This document shows positions 33,252-42,182 of a stretch of 64,000 bases of DNA, in pieces. The DNA is from Pseudolactococcus sp041800635 (GTDB lineage: Bacteria > Bacillota > Bacilli > Lactobacillales > Streptococcaceae): positions 1,674,001 to 1,738,000 of the forward strand of contig CP181259.1 of the NCBI GenBank assembly GCA_047833645.1, given 5' to 3'. A program made the translations under genes and the position numbers. Below the pieces are notes generated by a model. That model ran no database searches. It saw nothing but the letters and a program-made list of their open reading frames with translations, and had not been told where the DNA came from. How positions within the stretch are numbered: position 1 is the stretch's first letter; every line of letters begins with the position of its first letter.

Positions 33252-34028
33252 ATGATTGAAGCAGTGATTTTTGATTGGGCAGGTACAACGGTTGATTATG
33301 GGTGTTTTGCTCCCGTACAAGCTTTTATCGAAACGTTTAAAAATGAAGGGATTGAGGTGTCTTTTGATGAAGTTCGTCAGCCAATGGGCGCTTTGAAACG
33401 AGATCATATTAGAGCTTTACTAGAAATGCCACGAATTACGAACTTGTTTGAGAATGTGCCCATAGAGCTTTTACTGAGCAAGATATTGATGCCATGTTGG
33501 CAGTTTTCACTGATAAATTAATGGCAGAAATTTCCAGTCATACGCTATTAAAACCTGATGTTTTAGAAACGGTTGCTTATTTAAGAGACAAGGATATAAA
33601 AATTGGCACAACAACTGGTTACACAGCAGAAATGCTTGAACCAGTGGCGCAAGCAAGCAAAAACTCAAAGCTATGAACCGGATCTTTTGATGACACCGGA
33701 TGATGTCCAAAACATAGGACGCCCTGCTCCTGATATGATCAATAAAAATTTAGAACGGCTAGCTATCCAAAACCGTCAAACAGTTATTAAAGTCGGAGAC
33801 ACTGTATCTGATATCCTAGAAGGAAAGAATGCCAATGTTTTGTCTGTTGGTGTGATTGAGGGGAGCTCGGTCATGGGGCTAACTGAGTCAGAATATACTC
33901 AGTTATCAGGAGAGCAAAGGCAGTCAGAAATAGACCGTGTGCGACAAGTATTTGAAACAGCAGGAGCAGATGCAGTCATTTTGAATTTAAGTGAATTAGT
34001 AAACTTAATTGAAAAGACGAATCAATAG
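33252..34028 (+). pseudogene. phnX: Phosphonoacetaldehyde hydrolase with two frameshifts
   Basis: Start MIEAVIFDWAGTTVDYG is the PhnX signature (DWAGT nucleophile). Frame 1 fails near 33458 (after NLFENV); a second frame supplies HRAFTEQDIDAML, FTDKL and IGTTTGYTAEML to about 33660, then a third carries YEPDLLMTPDDVQNIGRPAPDM and KVGDTVSDILEG to 34028. Reassembled, it would have about 258 residues, the family length. The second shift is at an A-run (about 33658-33666). Both it and phnW are dead, so phosphonate degradation has been lost here. Confidence 0.85.
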
Positions 34029-34081
34029 CTTGTGTCTAGCATTTCAAAGTGGTGTGTTTTGTTATAAAAATAAAGTAAACG

Positions 34082-34110
34082 CTCGTCATCAATCTGATGC
34101 GAGTTTTTTT
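34082..34110 (+). terminator. Rho-independent terminator after phnX
   Basis: CTCGTCATCA / TGATGCGAG (one bulge), 3-base loop, T7. Confidence 0.8.
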
Positions 34111-34126
34111 ATGTTAAAATAGAACC

Positions 34127-36742
34127 ATGACAACTACAGAAAAAAAACTACTATTAATAGACGGCTCATCCATTGCTTTTCGGGCCTTTTTTGCGCTTTA
34201 CACGCAGATTGACCGCTTTGTTGCGCCATCTGGTTTGCACACTAATGCGATTTTTGCCTTCCATACCATGTTGCGCAACGTCTTGGATTCAGTCCAACCC
34301 ACACACGTGCTCGTCGCTTTTGATGCTGGTAAAACGACGTTTCGGACGGAAATGTACGCTGACTATAAAGGTGGGCGTGCGAAAACGCCCGATGAATTCA
34401 GAGAGCAGATGCCATTTATCAAAGAAATGCTAGAGGCCCAAGGGATTAAGCACTATGAACTGGCTAACTATGAGGCTGATGATATCATCGGAACTCTGGC
34501 GACCCAGGCCGAAAATGGTGGCTTTGATGCGGTAACGGTTGTTTCAGGCGATCGAGATTTGACCCAGCTGACCACAGATAAAACGACGGTGGAAATCACG
34601 ATTAAGGGTGTGGCTGAACTTGAAACCTACACGCCGGCTTACCTGAAAGAAAAACTAGGCTTAACAACGGCACAATTTATCGACTTGAAGGCCCTCATGG
34701 GTGATAAGTCAGATAATATCCCTGGCGTAACCAAAATCGGTGAAAAAACCGGGATCAAATTACTGTTAGAATACGGCTCGCTCCAAGGCATTTATGATCA
34801 TGTCGATGGCATGAAAACGTCTAAAATGAAAGAAAACTTGATCAATGATCGTGAGCAAGCTTTCTTGTCAAAAGAACTGGCAACGATTGATCTGGATTCA
34901 CCAATCGAAATCCAACTGGACGATACGATTTTCCAAGGCGCTGACTATGACAGACTCAAGAAATTTTATCAAGAGATGGGTTTTCAGAAATTTTTGGAAG
35001 ACCTCGAAGGTGTGACTGAAAAGGTAATCGAAGAACTGGCCTTTACAGTTGTTGAAGACGCTGTGACGCTTGACATGTTTCATGATGATCAATTTTTCTA
35101 TCTGGAAATTCTGGGTGAGGATTACCAACGTGAACCGATTATTGGTTTTGCTTGGGGTGATGACAAGACGATTTATGTCTCAAAAAACGTCGATCTACTC
35201 AAAGACTTCCATTTCCCTAAAAACACCTTTGATTTCAAGAAAAACAAGGTCTTACTAGGCCGCCATGGCATCGACTATCCGCTGGTTGCATTTGATACCA
35301 TGCTTGCCAAATACCTCTATTCGACGATTGAAAATAATAAAATTTCAACGATTGCAGATTTATTTGGTCTGAATTTACCAGACGATGATGTGGTCTATGG
35401 TAAAGGCGCTAAGCGTGCGGTGCCATTTGATGATGTCCTTTATGATCATCTCGCTCGAAAAGTAGATATCCTTGTCAAAACAAAAGCAGCCTTGCTTGAT
35501 AAGCTACGAGAAAATGATCAGGAAAAACTCCTATCGGATATGGAGTTACCGCTCGCCAATGTCCTTGCCAAGATGGAAATGGCAGGCATTAAAGTGTCAG
35601 GCGGTGTCCTAAGTGAAATCGGCTTGGAAAATGAAAAAGTCATTGCTGATTTGACGGCAGAAATTTACGAGCTTGCAGGTGAGACCTTCAATATCAACTC
35701 ACCGAAACAACTAGGTGTCATTCTATTTGAAAAAATGCAGCTACCGGTCATTAAGAAAACCAAAACAGGTTATTCAACGGCTGTTGACGTCCTGGAACAG
35801 TTAGCACCCCAAGCACCAATCGTTGATAAGATTTTGAAGTTCCGTCAAATTTCTAAAATCCAGTCAACCTATGTTACAGGTCTGCTCGGTGAGATTATGG
35901 CTGATGGCAAGATTCATACGCGCTATATTCAGGATTTGACCCAAACGGGTCGTCTGTCAAGTGTGCAGCCCAATCTCCAAAATATTCCAGTTCGATTGGC
36001 TGAAGGTCGTAAGATTCGCAAGGCTTTCTTACCTGAAAAATCAGAGTCAGTTTTACTATCAAGTGACTATTCACAGATTGAATTACGGGTTCTTGCCCAC
36101 ATTTCAGGGGATGAACATTTGATTGCGGCCTTTAACGATGGTGCTGACATCCATACGGCAACGGCGATGCGCGTGTTTGGTATTGAGAAACCAGAAGATG
36201 TGACGCCAAATGACCGTCGTAATGCCAAAGCCGTTAACTTCGGTGTTGTCTACGGTATTTCTGATTTCGGTCTGTCTAATAATCTGGGGATTACTAGAAA
36301 AGCTGCCAAAACGTATATTGACACGTATTTTGAGCGTTATCCTGACATTAAAAAATATATGGAAGACATCGTTAGAAGTGCTAAGGATAAAGGATATGTC
36401 GAAACCCTCTATCACAGAAGACGTAATCTACCAGAAATCAATGCAAGAAACTTCTCTGTCCGTTCATTCGCAGAGCGTACAGCTATTAACAGCCCCATTC
36501 AAGGATCAGCAGCTGATATCTTGAAAGTGGCCATGATCAACCTTGATCGCGCCTTAGCAGCAGGTGGCTACCAAGCCAAAATGTTGCTACAAGTACACGA
36601 TGAAATCGTATTGGATGTCCCACATGATGAACTAGATGCGATTAAAGCCTTGGTTAAAACAACCATGGAAGAAGCAATCGACCTAAAAGTCCCACTCTTA
36701 GTTGATGAAAATAGTGGCAAGACTTGGTATGAAGCGAAATAA
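34127..36742 (+). CDS. polA: DNA polymerase I
   Basis: 871 residues. N-terminal 5'-3' exonuclease (LLIDGSSIAFRAFFAL; YEADDIIGTLA; SGDRDLTQL; ALMGDKSDNIPG), a middle domain (about 300-480) in which the 3'-5' proofreading DxE motif is not recognisable, as in other Firmicutes, and the C-terminal polymerase with motif A (LSSDYSQIELRVLAHIS), motif B (RRNAKAVNFGVVYGISDFGL) and motif C (QVHDEIVLD). Replaces RNA primers and repairs DNA. A -10-like TTAAAAT lies only about 10 bases ahead of the start. Confidence 0.97.
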   Translation: MTTTEKKLLLIDGSSIAFRAFFALYTQIDRFVAPSGLHTNAIFAFHTMLRNVLDSVQPTHVLVAFDAGKTTFRTEMYADYKGGRAKTPDEFREQMPFIKEMLEAQGIKHYELANYEADDIIGTLATQAENGGFDAVTVVSGDRDLTQLTTDKTTVEITIKGVAELETYTPAYLKEKLGLTTAQFIDLKALMGDKSDNIPGVTKIGEKTGIKLLLEYGSLQGIYDHVDGMKTSKMKENLINDREQAFLSKELATIDLDSPIEIQLDDTIFQGADYDRLKKFYQEMGFQKFLEDLEGVTEKVIEELAFTVVEDAVTLDMFHDDQFFYLEILGEDYQREPIIGFAWGDDKTIYVSKNVDLLKDFHFPKNTFDFKKNKVLLGRHGIDYPLVAFDTMLAKYLYSTIENNKISTIADLFGLNLPDDDVVYGKGAKRAVPFDDVLYDHLARKVDILVKTKAALLDKLRENDQEKLLSDMELPLANVLAKMEMAGIKVSGGVLSEIGLENEKVIADLTAEIYELAGETFNINSPKQLGVILFEKMQLPVIKKTKTGYSTAVDVLEQLAPQAPIVDKILKFRQISKIQSTYVTGLLGEIMADGKIHTRYIQDLTQTGRLSSVQPNLQNIPVRLAEGRKIRKAFLPEKSESVLLSSDYSQIELRVLAHISGDEHLIAAFNDGADIHTATAMRVFGIEKPEDVTPNDRRNAKAVNFGVVYGISDFGLSNNLGITRKAAKTYIDTYFERYPDIKKYMEDIVRSAKDKGYVETLYHRRRNLPEINARNFSVRSFAERTAINSPIQGSAADILKVAMINLDRALAAGGYQAKMLLQVHDEIVLDVPHDELDAIKALVKTTMEEAIDLKVPLLVDENSGKTWYEAK

Positions 36743-36806
36743 ATCAGATGACTATGATCTGATTAAAACGAAAGAAAAGTGAGCTTTTGAAAGCTTGCTT
36801 TTTTTA
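36742..36806 (+). terminator. Hairpin plus Rho-independent terminator after polA
   Basis: AATCAGAT/ATCTGATT (36742-36764) and then AAGTGAGCTTT/AAGCTTGCTT (36777-36800) followed by T7. Confidence 0.75.
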
Positions 36807-36945
36807 TGAGTTAAAACTTTACAAGCAGGTACTTAATTGGTACAATGAACCTGTCTGCGCCTTAAAAAATGGCAGCGCTTACTTTTAGCAAGATAGAAAA
36901 TATGTTATTATTTCATTGTTTCAGCAGGAATTAGTAGGAGAATTT

Positions 36946-38703
36946 ATGGATAGTATTAAATGGGTCTGGCAATATGCCAAGATCTACAAGTGGCGTATCT
37001 TTTTTGCGCTGATCTTGGTCATCATCACCTCTGCATTAGCAATTGTTTTCCCGCTTTTTGGCGGCAAATTAGTGGATCTCGTGATTGATCAAGGAAAAAC
37101 CAATCTACTGGTGCCCATTTTGGCAACCATGTATGGCGTTGTCATTGCTCGGATTATCATGCGCTATACCTATCAAATTTTGTTTGAGCAGATCGGTCAG
37201 AATACACTTTATAAAATTCGTGAGGATTTGTACGTCAAACTACAAGAGATGGATTTTAGCTTCTTTAATCAAACGCGCGTTGGTGATATCATGGCTCGGA
37301 TGACTGGGGATACAGATGCGATTCGGCATTTTGTTTCTTGGGTTGTCTATACCATGTTAGAAAATGCCCTGCTCTTCATCTCGGCAGTGATTATGATGGC
37401 GACGATTGATTGGCGCTTAATGTTGGCTTTACTTGTGGTGACACCGCTGATCGGCTACTTAACAACTAGAATGTCACGCCAAGCGCGTCCCTTGTTTTAT
37501 GAAATTCGGGAAAGTTTTTCACGTCTGAATTCAATGGTCGAGGAAAACATCAGCGGAAATCGCGTCGTCAAAGCTTTCACCCGTGAAGGTTTTGAAATCG
37601 AAAAGTTTAATCAGCATAACGATGACTTTAGACAACGCAATATTGACTCTGCCAATGTTTCTAGAAAATTCTTACCCATCTTAGATGCCCTAGCGGGATG
37701 CTTAGCGGTGATTACGCTTGCTTTAGGTGGATATTTCGTCATCAGTGGTCAGATGACATTAGGCGATCTGGTGACGTTCAGTGGTGTCTTATGGATGCTG
37801 GATATGCCCATGCGGATGAGTGGCTGGTTGATTAATGACGTCCAACGTTTTATCGCCTCATCTTTCAAAATTCGGGATATGCTTAAGGCAGAAACACAAA
37901 TTCCGGTTCAGTCGGAGAAATCTGCCAAGGATCTAAAAGGTTATGTGGCATTTGAAGATGTCTCTTTCCACTTTCCAGATGCGCCAGAGGTGGCAGCTTT
38001 ATCACATATTTCATTAAAAGCTGCACCAGGTCAGACCATTGGGATTCTTGGAGAGACGGGATCTGGTAAGTCAACCTTGGTCAATTTGATTGCCCGCTTT
38101 TACGATCCAACTTCTGGCGTTGTTAAGATTGATGGGGTTGATGCTCGCAAATGGCATGTGCGGGAGTTACGCGACCATATCGCGCTCGTCATGCAGGATA
38201 TCTTCTTGTTTTCTGATACCATTGAAGAAAATATTGCCTTTGGTGTGCCGGGTGCTGATCGAGATGAAGTTCGGAAAATGGCGCGAATTGCGGATGCCAA
38301 TCGCTTTATTGAGCAGATGCCGGATGGCTACGATACCATTGTCGGTGAGCGTGGTGTTGGTTTGTCAGGTGGTCAGAAACAGCGGATTTCTTTGGCGCGT
38401 GCCTTGATGAAAGATCCATCTATTTTGATTTTGGACGATACAACGTCAGCTGTTGATATGGAGACCGAGACCAAGATTCAGGAAGAGTTGGATAAAATTA
38501 CGACGAATAAGACGACCTTTATTATCGCCCATCGGGTTTCTTCGGTTAAGGATGCTGACGAGATTATTATCATGGCGCACGGTAAGATTGTCGAGCGAGG
38601 TAATCACGAGAGTTTACTGGCGCAAAAAGGCTATTACTACGAGGTTTATAATAAGCAGCTAGGAAATTTTGATTTAGAAATGGGGGTGATGGACAATGGC
38701 TAG
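36946..38703 (+). CDS. Heterodimeric ABC multidrug exporter, subunit with degenerate ATPase site
   Basis: 585 residues: six membrane helices (about 15-300) and an ABC domain. Walker A GETGSGKST, signature LSGGQKQRISLARAL, Walker B ILDDTTSAVD with Asp in place of the catalytic Glu. Such a noncanonical site is typical of one half of heterodimeric exporters (LmrCD, BmrCD, YfiBC). Start ATG 36946 with TAGGAG at 36935-36940. The stop overlaps the next gene by 8 bases, which encodes the matching half. Confidence 0.9.
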   Translation: MDSIKWVWQYAKIYKWRIFFALILVIITSALAIVFPLFGGKLVDLVIDQGKTNLLVPILATMYGVVIARIIMRYTYQILFEQIGQNTLYKIREDLYVKLQEMDFSFFNQTRVGDIMARMTGDTDAIRHFVSWVVYTMLENALLFISAVIMMATIDWRLMLALLVVTPLIGYLTTRMSRQARPLFYEIRESFSRLNSMVEENISGNRVVKAFTREGFEIEKFNQHNDDFRQRNIDSANVSRKFLPILDALAGCLAVITLALGGYFVISGQMTLGDLVTFSGVLWMLDMPMRMSGWLINDVQRFIASSFKIRDMLKAETQIPVQSEKSAKDLKGYVAFEDVSFHFPDAPEVAALSHISLKAAPGQTIGILGETGSGKSTLVNLIARFYDPTSGVVKIDGVDARKWHVRELRDHIALVMQDIFLFSDTIEENIAFGVPGADRDEVRKMARIADANRFIEQMPDGYDTIVGERGVGLSGGQKQRISLARALMKDPSILILDDTTSAVDMETETKIQEELDKITTNKTTFIIAHRVSSVKDADEIIIMAHGKIVERGNHESLLAQKGYYYEVYNKQLGNFDLEMGVMDNG

Positions 38704-40477
38704 AAATAAATTCGATGTCGATGAAGAACTAGAAGAAGGCTTTAACGCCGCGCATTTTAAGCGACTTTTTCGATATGTCACGCCTTATAAAAAGTCTATT
38801 TTTAGGACCCTAGGCGTCATCTTTATCGCGAATATTGCGTCCATGCTAGGTCCTTTTTTCACAAAACTAGTGATTGATGATGTCATTCCTAAGAAAAATC
38901 TGGGGATGCTTTGGCTGATCACAGCGGCCTTCATTGTATCCATCATTGTTATGGGCTGGTGTATGCGTTATCGGATTAAATCGATTACCATCATTGGTCA
39001 GGATGTACTGAAGGATATGCGCTTTGATATCTTTCAGCATTTGCAAAAGCTTCCTTTTTCTTACTTTGATAGTCGGCCTCATGGGAAGATTCTCATTCGT
39101 GTGGTCAATTACATTAATTCACTGAGTGATCTCCTGTCCAATGGTTTGATTAATCTGATTTCAGATATGCTCAGTGTTATCGTGACCTTGATTTTCATGT
39201 TTGCTATTGATTTTAAACTGACCTTATATAGCTTGATTTTATTGCCGATCTTGTTCGTCTTTGTCATGGTTATTAAAAATGCCCAACGCAAGGCCTATCA
39301 AAGGTTGAGCAATAAACAGTCTAATATGAATGCCTATATTCATGAAAGCATTTCAGGGATCAAGGTTACGCAGTCATTTTCACGTGAAGACGAAAACTTT
39401 AAAATATTTTCCAAGGTGAGTCGTGCCTATCAGACTTCTTGGATGAAGGCGATTTATATCCAGTTTCTCATGTGGCCTGGGGTACAAAATATTTCTGTCA
39501 TGACGACCTGTTTGATTTACTTTATGGGGATTAAAGGGATTGGTGTGGACGTTTCGACGGGAACCCTGATTGCCTTCATTGGGTATATTAATAACTTTTG
39601 GAATCCTGTCATTAATATCGGGAATTTCTATAACTCACTCATTACCGCAACAGCTTATTTAGAGCGGATTTTCGAGACCTTGGATGTCGAGCCAGACATT
39701 CAAGATGCCCCAGATGCGTTTGAGCTACCAACGATTAAGGGAGATGTCGTCTTTGATCAGGTGACGTTTGGCTATGAAACTGGAAAAGAAATTCTCAAAG
39801 CCATTTCCTTCCATGTGCAGCCAGGTGAGTCTATCGCGCTAGTTGGGCCTACCGGTGCAGGGAAAACAACCGTGATTAACCTCCTCAGCCGATTTTATGA
39901 TATCAATTCAGGTGAGATTTTGATAGACGACATCGATATTCGGCGCGTGACCTTGCAATCCCTACGTAAGCAAATGGGCGTCATGCTACAGGATACCTTT
40001 ATCTTCTCGGGCACCATACTGGAGAATATTCGCTACGGTAAATTAGACGCAAGGGAAGAAGAGGTTATCGCAGCCGCTAAGATTGTGCGGGCACACGATT
40101 TCATCGTCGACTTGCAGGACGGTTATCATACCGAAGTCAAAGAACGGGGGAGCACCCTATCTGCTGGCCAGCGTCAATTGATTTCCTTTGCGCGGGCGCT
40201 TTTAGCGGATCCTAAAATTTTAATCCTAGATGAGGCGACCTCTAGCATTGACACCAAAACAGAAACCTTGCTACAAGAGGGGTTAGATCAACTGTTGGTT
40301 GGGCGAACGTCCTTTATCATTGCGCATAGATTATCAACTATCAAAAATTCTGATCGCATTTTCTACATTGATCAAGGCAGTCTGCTGGAGTCGGGCAGTC
40401 ATGAGGATCTGATGGCAGCCAAAGGCGCCTATTATCACTTGTATCAGTCGCAATTTGACTTGTTGCAGCGGGATTAA
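38696..40477 (+). CDS. Heterodimeric ABC multidrug exporter, subunit with canonical ATPase site
   Basis: 593 residues, membrane domain followed by ABC domain. Walker A GPTGAGKTT, signature LSAGQRQLISFARALL, Walker B ILDEATSSID with catalytic Glu, switch His in AHRLST. Complements the upstream subunit, whose own Glu is Asp. N-terminal cytoplasmic start is acidic (DVDEELEEGF). Substrate unknown, probably lipophilic drugs or lipids. Terminator follows at 40491-40524. Confidence 0.9.
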   Translation: MARNKFDVDEELEEGFNAAHFKRLFRYVTPYKKSIFRTLGVIFIANIASMLGPFFTKLVIDDVIPKKNLGMLWLITAAFIVSIIVMGWCMRYRIKSITIIGQDVLKDMRFDIFQHLQKLPFSYFDSRPHGKILIRVVNYINSLSDLLSNGLINLISDMLSVIVTLIFMFAIDFKLTLYSLILLPILFVFVMVIKNAQRKAYQRLSNKQSNMNAYIHESISGIKVTQSFSREDENFKIFSKVSRAYQTSWMKAIYIQFLMWPGVQNISVMTTCLIYFMGIKGIGVDVSTGTLIAFIGYINNFWNPVINIGNFYNSLITATAYLERIFETLDVEPDIQDAPDAFELPTIKGDVVFDQVTFGYETGKEILKAISFHVQPGESIALVGPTGAGKTTVINLLSRFYDINSGEILIDDIDIRRVTLQSLRKQMGVMLQDTFIFSGTILENIRYGKLDAREEEVIAAAKIVRAHDFIVDLQDGYHTEVKERGSTLSAGQRQLISFARALLADPKILILDEATSSIDTKTETLLQEGLDQLLVGRTSFIIAHRLSTIKNSDRIFYIDQGSLLESGSHEDLMAAKGAYYHLYQSQFDLLQRD

Positions 40478-40490
40478 AAGATTAAAACAT

Positions 40491-40524
40491 AACTGTAGCT
40501 CAACGTCTGAGGTGCAGTTTTTTT
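40491..40524 (+). terminator. Rho-independent terminator after the ABC exporter pair
   Basis: AACTGTAGCTCA (40491-40502) against TGAGGTGCAGTT (40508-40519), then T-tract. Confidence 0.85.
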
Positions 40525-40552
40525 GAGAAATTGAAAAAAATTCGTGAAAGAC

Positions 40553-40613
40553 TTGACAAAATAAAAATCTCAGGTTACAATGGCAGTGTAAGTTAGTTCG
40601 GAAAACGAACTAA
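40553..40613 (+). promoter_or_regulatory. xylB-xpk promoter with XylR operator
   Basis: TTGACA (40553-40558), 17 bases, TACAAT (40576-40581). TTAGTTCG-N5-CGAACTAA (40593-40613) is a perfect inverted repeat at the transcription start region; the same element recurs before xylR and xylA. Confidence 0.85.
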
Positions 40614-40640
40614 AATAGTTGTGAGACGAAAGGATAGTAT

Positions 40641-42137
40641 ATGGCATATGTATTAGGCATCGATTTAGGGACGAGTTCGCTTAAAGGTCTTTTGATGACT
40701 GAAACAGGCGAAGTCGTCGGAGAAGCAAGTGCAGCTTACCCGATTTTGACCCCGCAGACAGGATTTAGTGAGCAAGAGCCAGACCAATGGCTTGAGGCAG
40801 CGAAAAAAGTAATCTCAGCACTGATTCAAGCGACCCCAGACATGACAAGCAAACTTCAGGGCATCAGTTTTTCAGGTCAAATGCACAGTTTGGTGGTGCT
40901 AGACGAGAACAAACAATCGATCCGACCTGCCATTCTCTGGAATGATGTGCGGACAAGCAAGCAATGTCAGGAAATTACTGAAAAAGCAGGCGATTTAGTC
41001 TTAGGTATAACCAAAAACATCGCCCTAGAAGGCTTTACCCTACCCAAAATCCTCTGGATTCAAGAAAATGAACCCGAGAATTGGGAAAAAGTCCGCTACA
41101 TGATGTTACCAAAAGATTATCTAGGCTTCTGGTTAACGGGCACTTTTGCGACAGACTTTTCAGATGCAGCAGGAACCTTACTCCTTGACATCGTCAAAAA
41201 AGAATGGGCACAGCCAATCTTGGATACCTTTGATATCCCGATTGAACGCTTGCCAAAACTCTTTGAATCACAAGATCAGATTGGTGTGTTGACAGATGAC
41301 ATCAAAGCATTGTTCGGCTTTGAGGTTGATGTGCCGGTCTTCGCAGGCGGGGCGGATAATGCGTGTGCGGCTGTTGGGTCGGGTATTATTCAAGATGGTG
41401 CAGGCATGTGCTCTATTGGGACGAGTGGTGTCTTCTTATCATTTGAAAGTGGTGCACTTGCAGATTACCAAGGCAAGCTCCACCTCTTTAACCATGCGGC
41501 CAAGGGCGACTACTACTCGATGGGTGTGACATTAGCTGCTGGTAATAGCTTGGATTGGTTCAAAAATACTTTCGCAGCAGATCAAAGTTTTCCAGAATTG
41601 CTCGGTGGCATTGCTGATCTCAAACCAGGTGCAGATGGTTTGTTATTCACACCTTATATTGTTGGGGAGCGGACACCACATGTGGACAGTCAAATTCGCG
41701 GGTCATTTATCGGCATGGATACGCATCACACTTTGACGCATTTTGCTAAGGCGGTGCTTGAAGGGATTACCTTTTCGCTCAAGGATTCCCAAGTGATGAT
41801 GGAAACAGTTGCTGGTCGTCATTTTGATCGCATCGTTTCTGTCGGAGGTGGTGCAAAAAATCCTGACTGGTTACAGATGCAAGCTGACATTTTCAATGCA
41901 ACGATTGTGAATTTGACAGTTGAACAAGGCCCAGGACTTGGCGCTGCGATGCTTGCTGCCATTGGTGCAGGTTGGTTTGATAACGCTGCTGAAGCTGCGG
42001 CAGTCTTTGTCCATTATAAAGATGAGTTCACACCAAACCTTGAACATGTAGCGGCCTATGCCAAACTATATGCCCTTTATTCTCAGGTTTATGGCGTAAC
42101 CAAAAACCTGAGTCATGACTTATTGGCTTTAAACTAA
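40641..42137 (+). CDS. xylB: Xylulokinase
   Basis: 498 residues, FGGY kinase. ATP-binding GIDLGTSSLKGLL at the start, GQMHSLVVLD, substrate region FAGGADNACAAVGSG and SVGGGAKNPDWLQMQAD near the C-terminus. Phosphorylates D-xylulose to xylulose-5-phosphate. RBS AAAGGA at 40628-40633. First gene of a two-gene unit with phosphoketolase under an XylR operator. Confidence 0.95.
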   Translation: MAYVLGIDLGTSSLKGLLMTETGEVVGEASAAYPILTPQTGFSEQEPDQWLEAAKKVISALIQATPDMTSKLQGISFSGQMHSLVVLDENKQSIRPAILWNDVRTSKQCQEITEKAGDLVLGITKNIALEGFTLPKILWIQENEPENWEKVRYMMLPKDYLGFWLTGTFATDFSDAAGTLLLDIVKKEWAQPILDTFDIPIERLPKLFESQDQIGVLTDDIKALFGFEVDVPVFAGGADNACAAVGSGIIQDGAGMCSIGTSGVFLSFESGALADYQGKLHLFNHAAKGDYYSMGVTLAAGNSLDWFKNTFAADQSFPELLGGIADLKPGADGLLFTPYIVGERTPHVDSQIRGSFIGMDTHHTLTHFAKAVLEGITFSLKDSQVMMETVAGRHFDRIVSVGGGAKNPDWLQMQADIFNATIVNLTVEQGPGLGAAMLAAIGAGWFDNAAEAAAVFVHYKDEFTPNLEHVAAYAKLYALYSQVYGVTKNLSHDLLALN

Positions 42138-42182
42138 AATTTATAGATAATTTACTTACTATTTGAGGAGAGAGAAAAGAAA

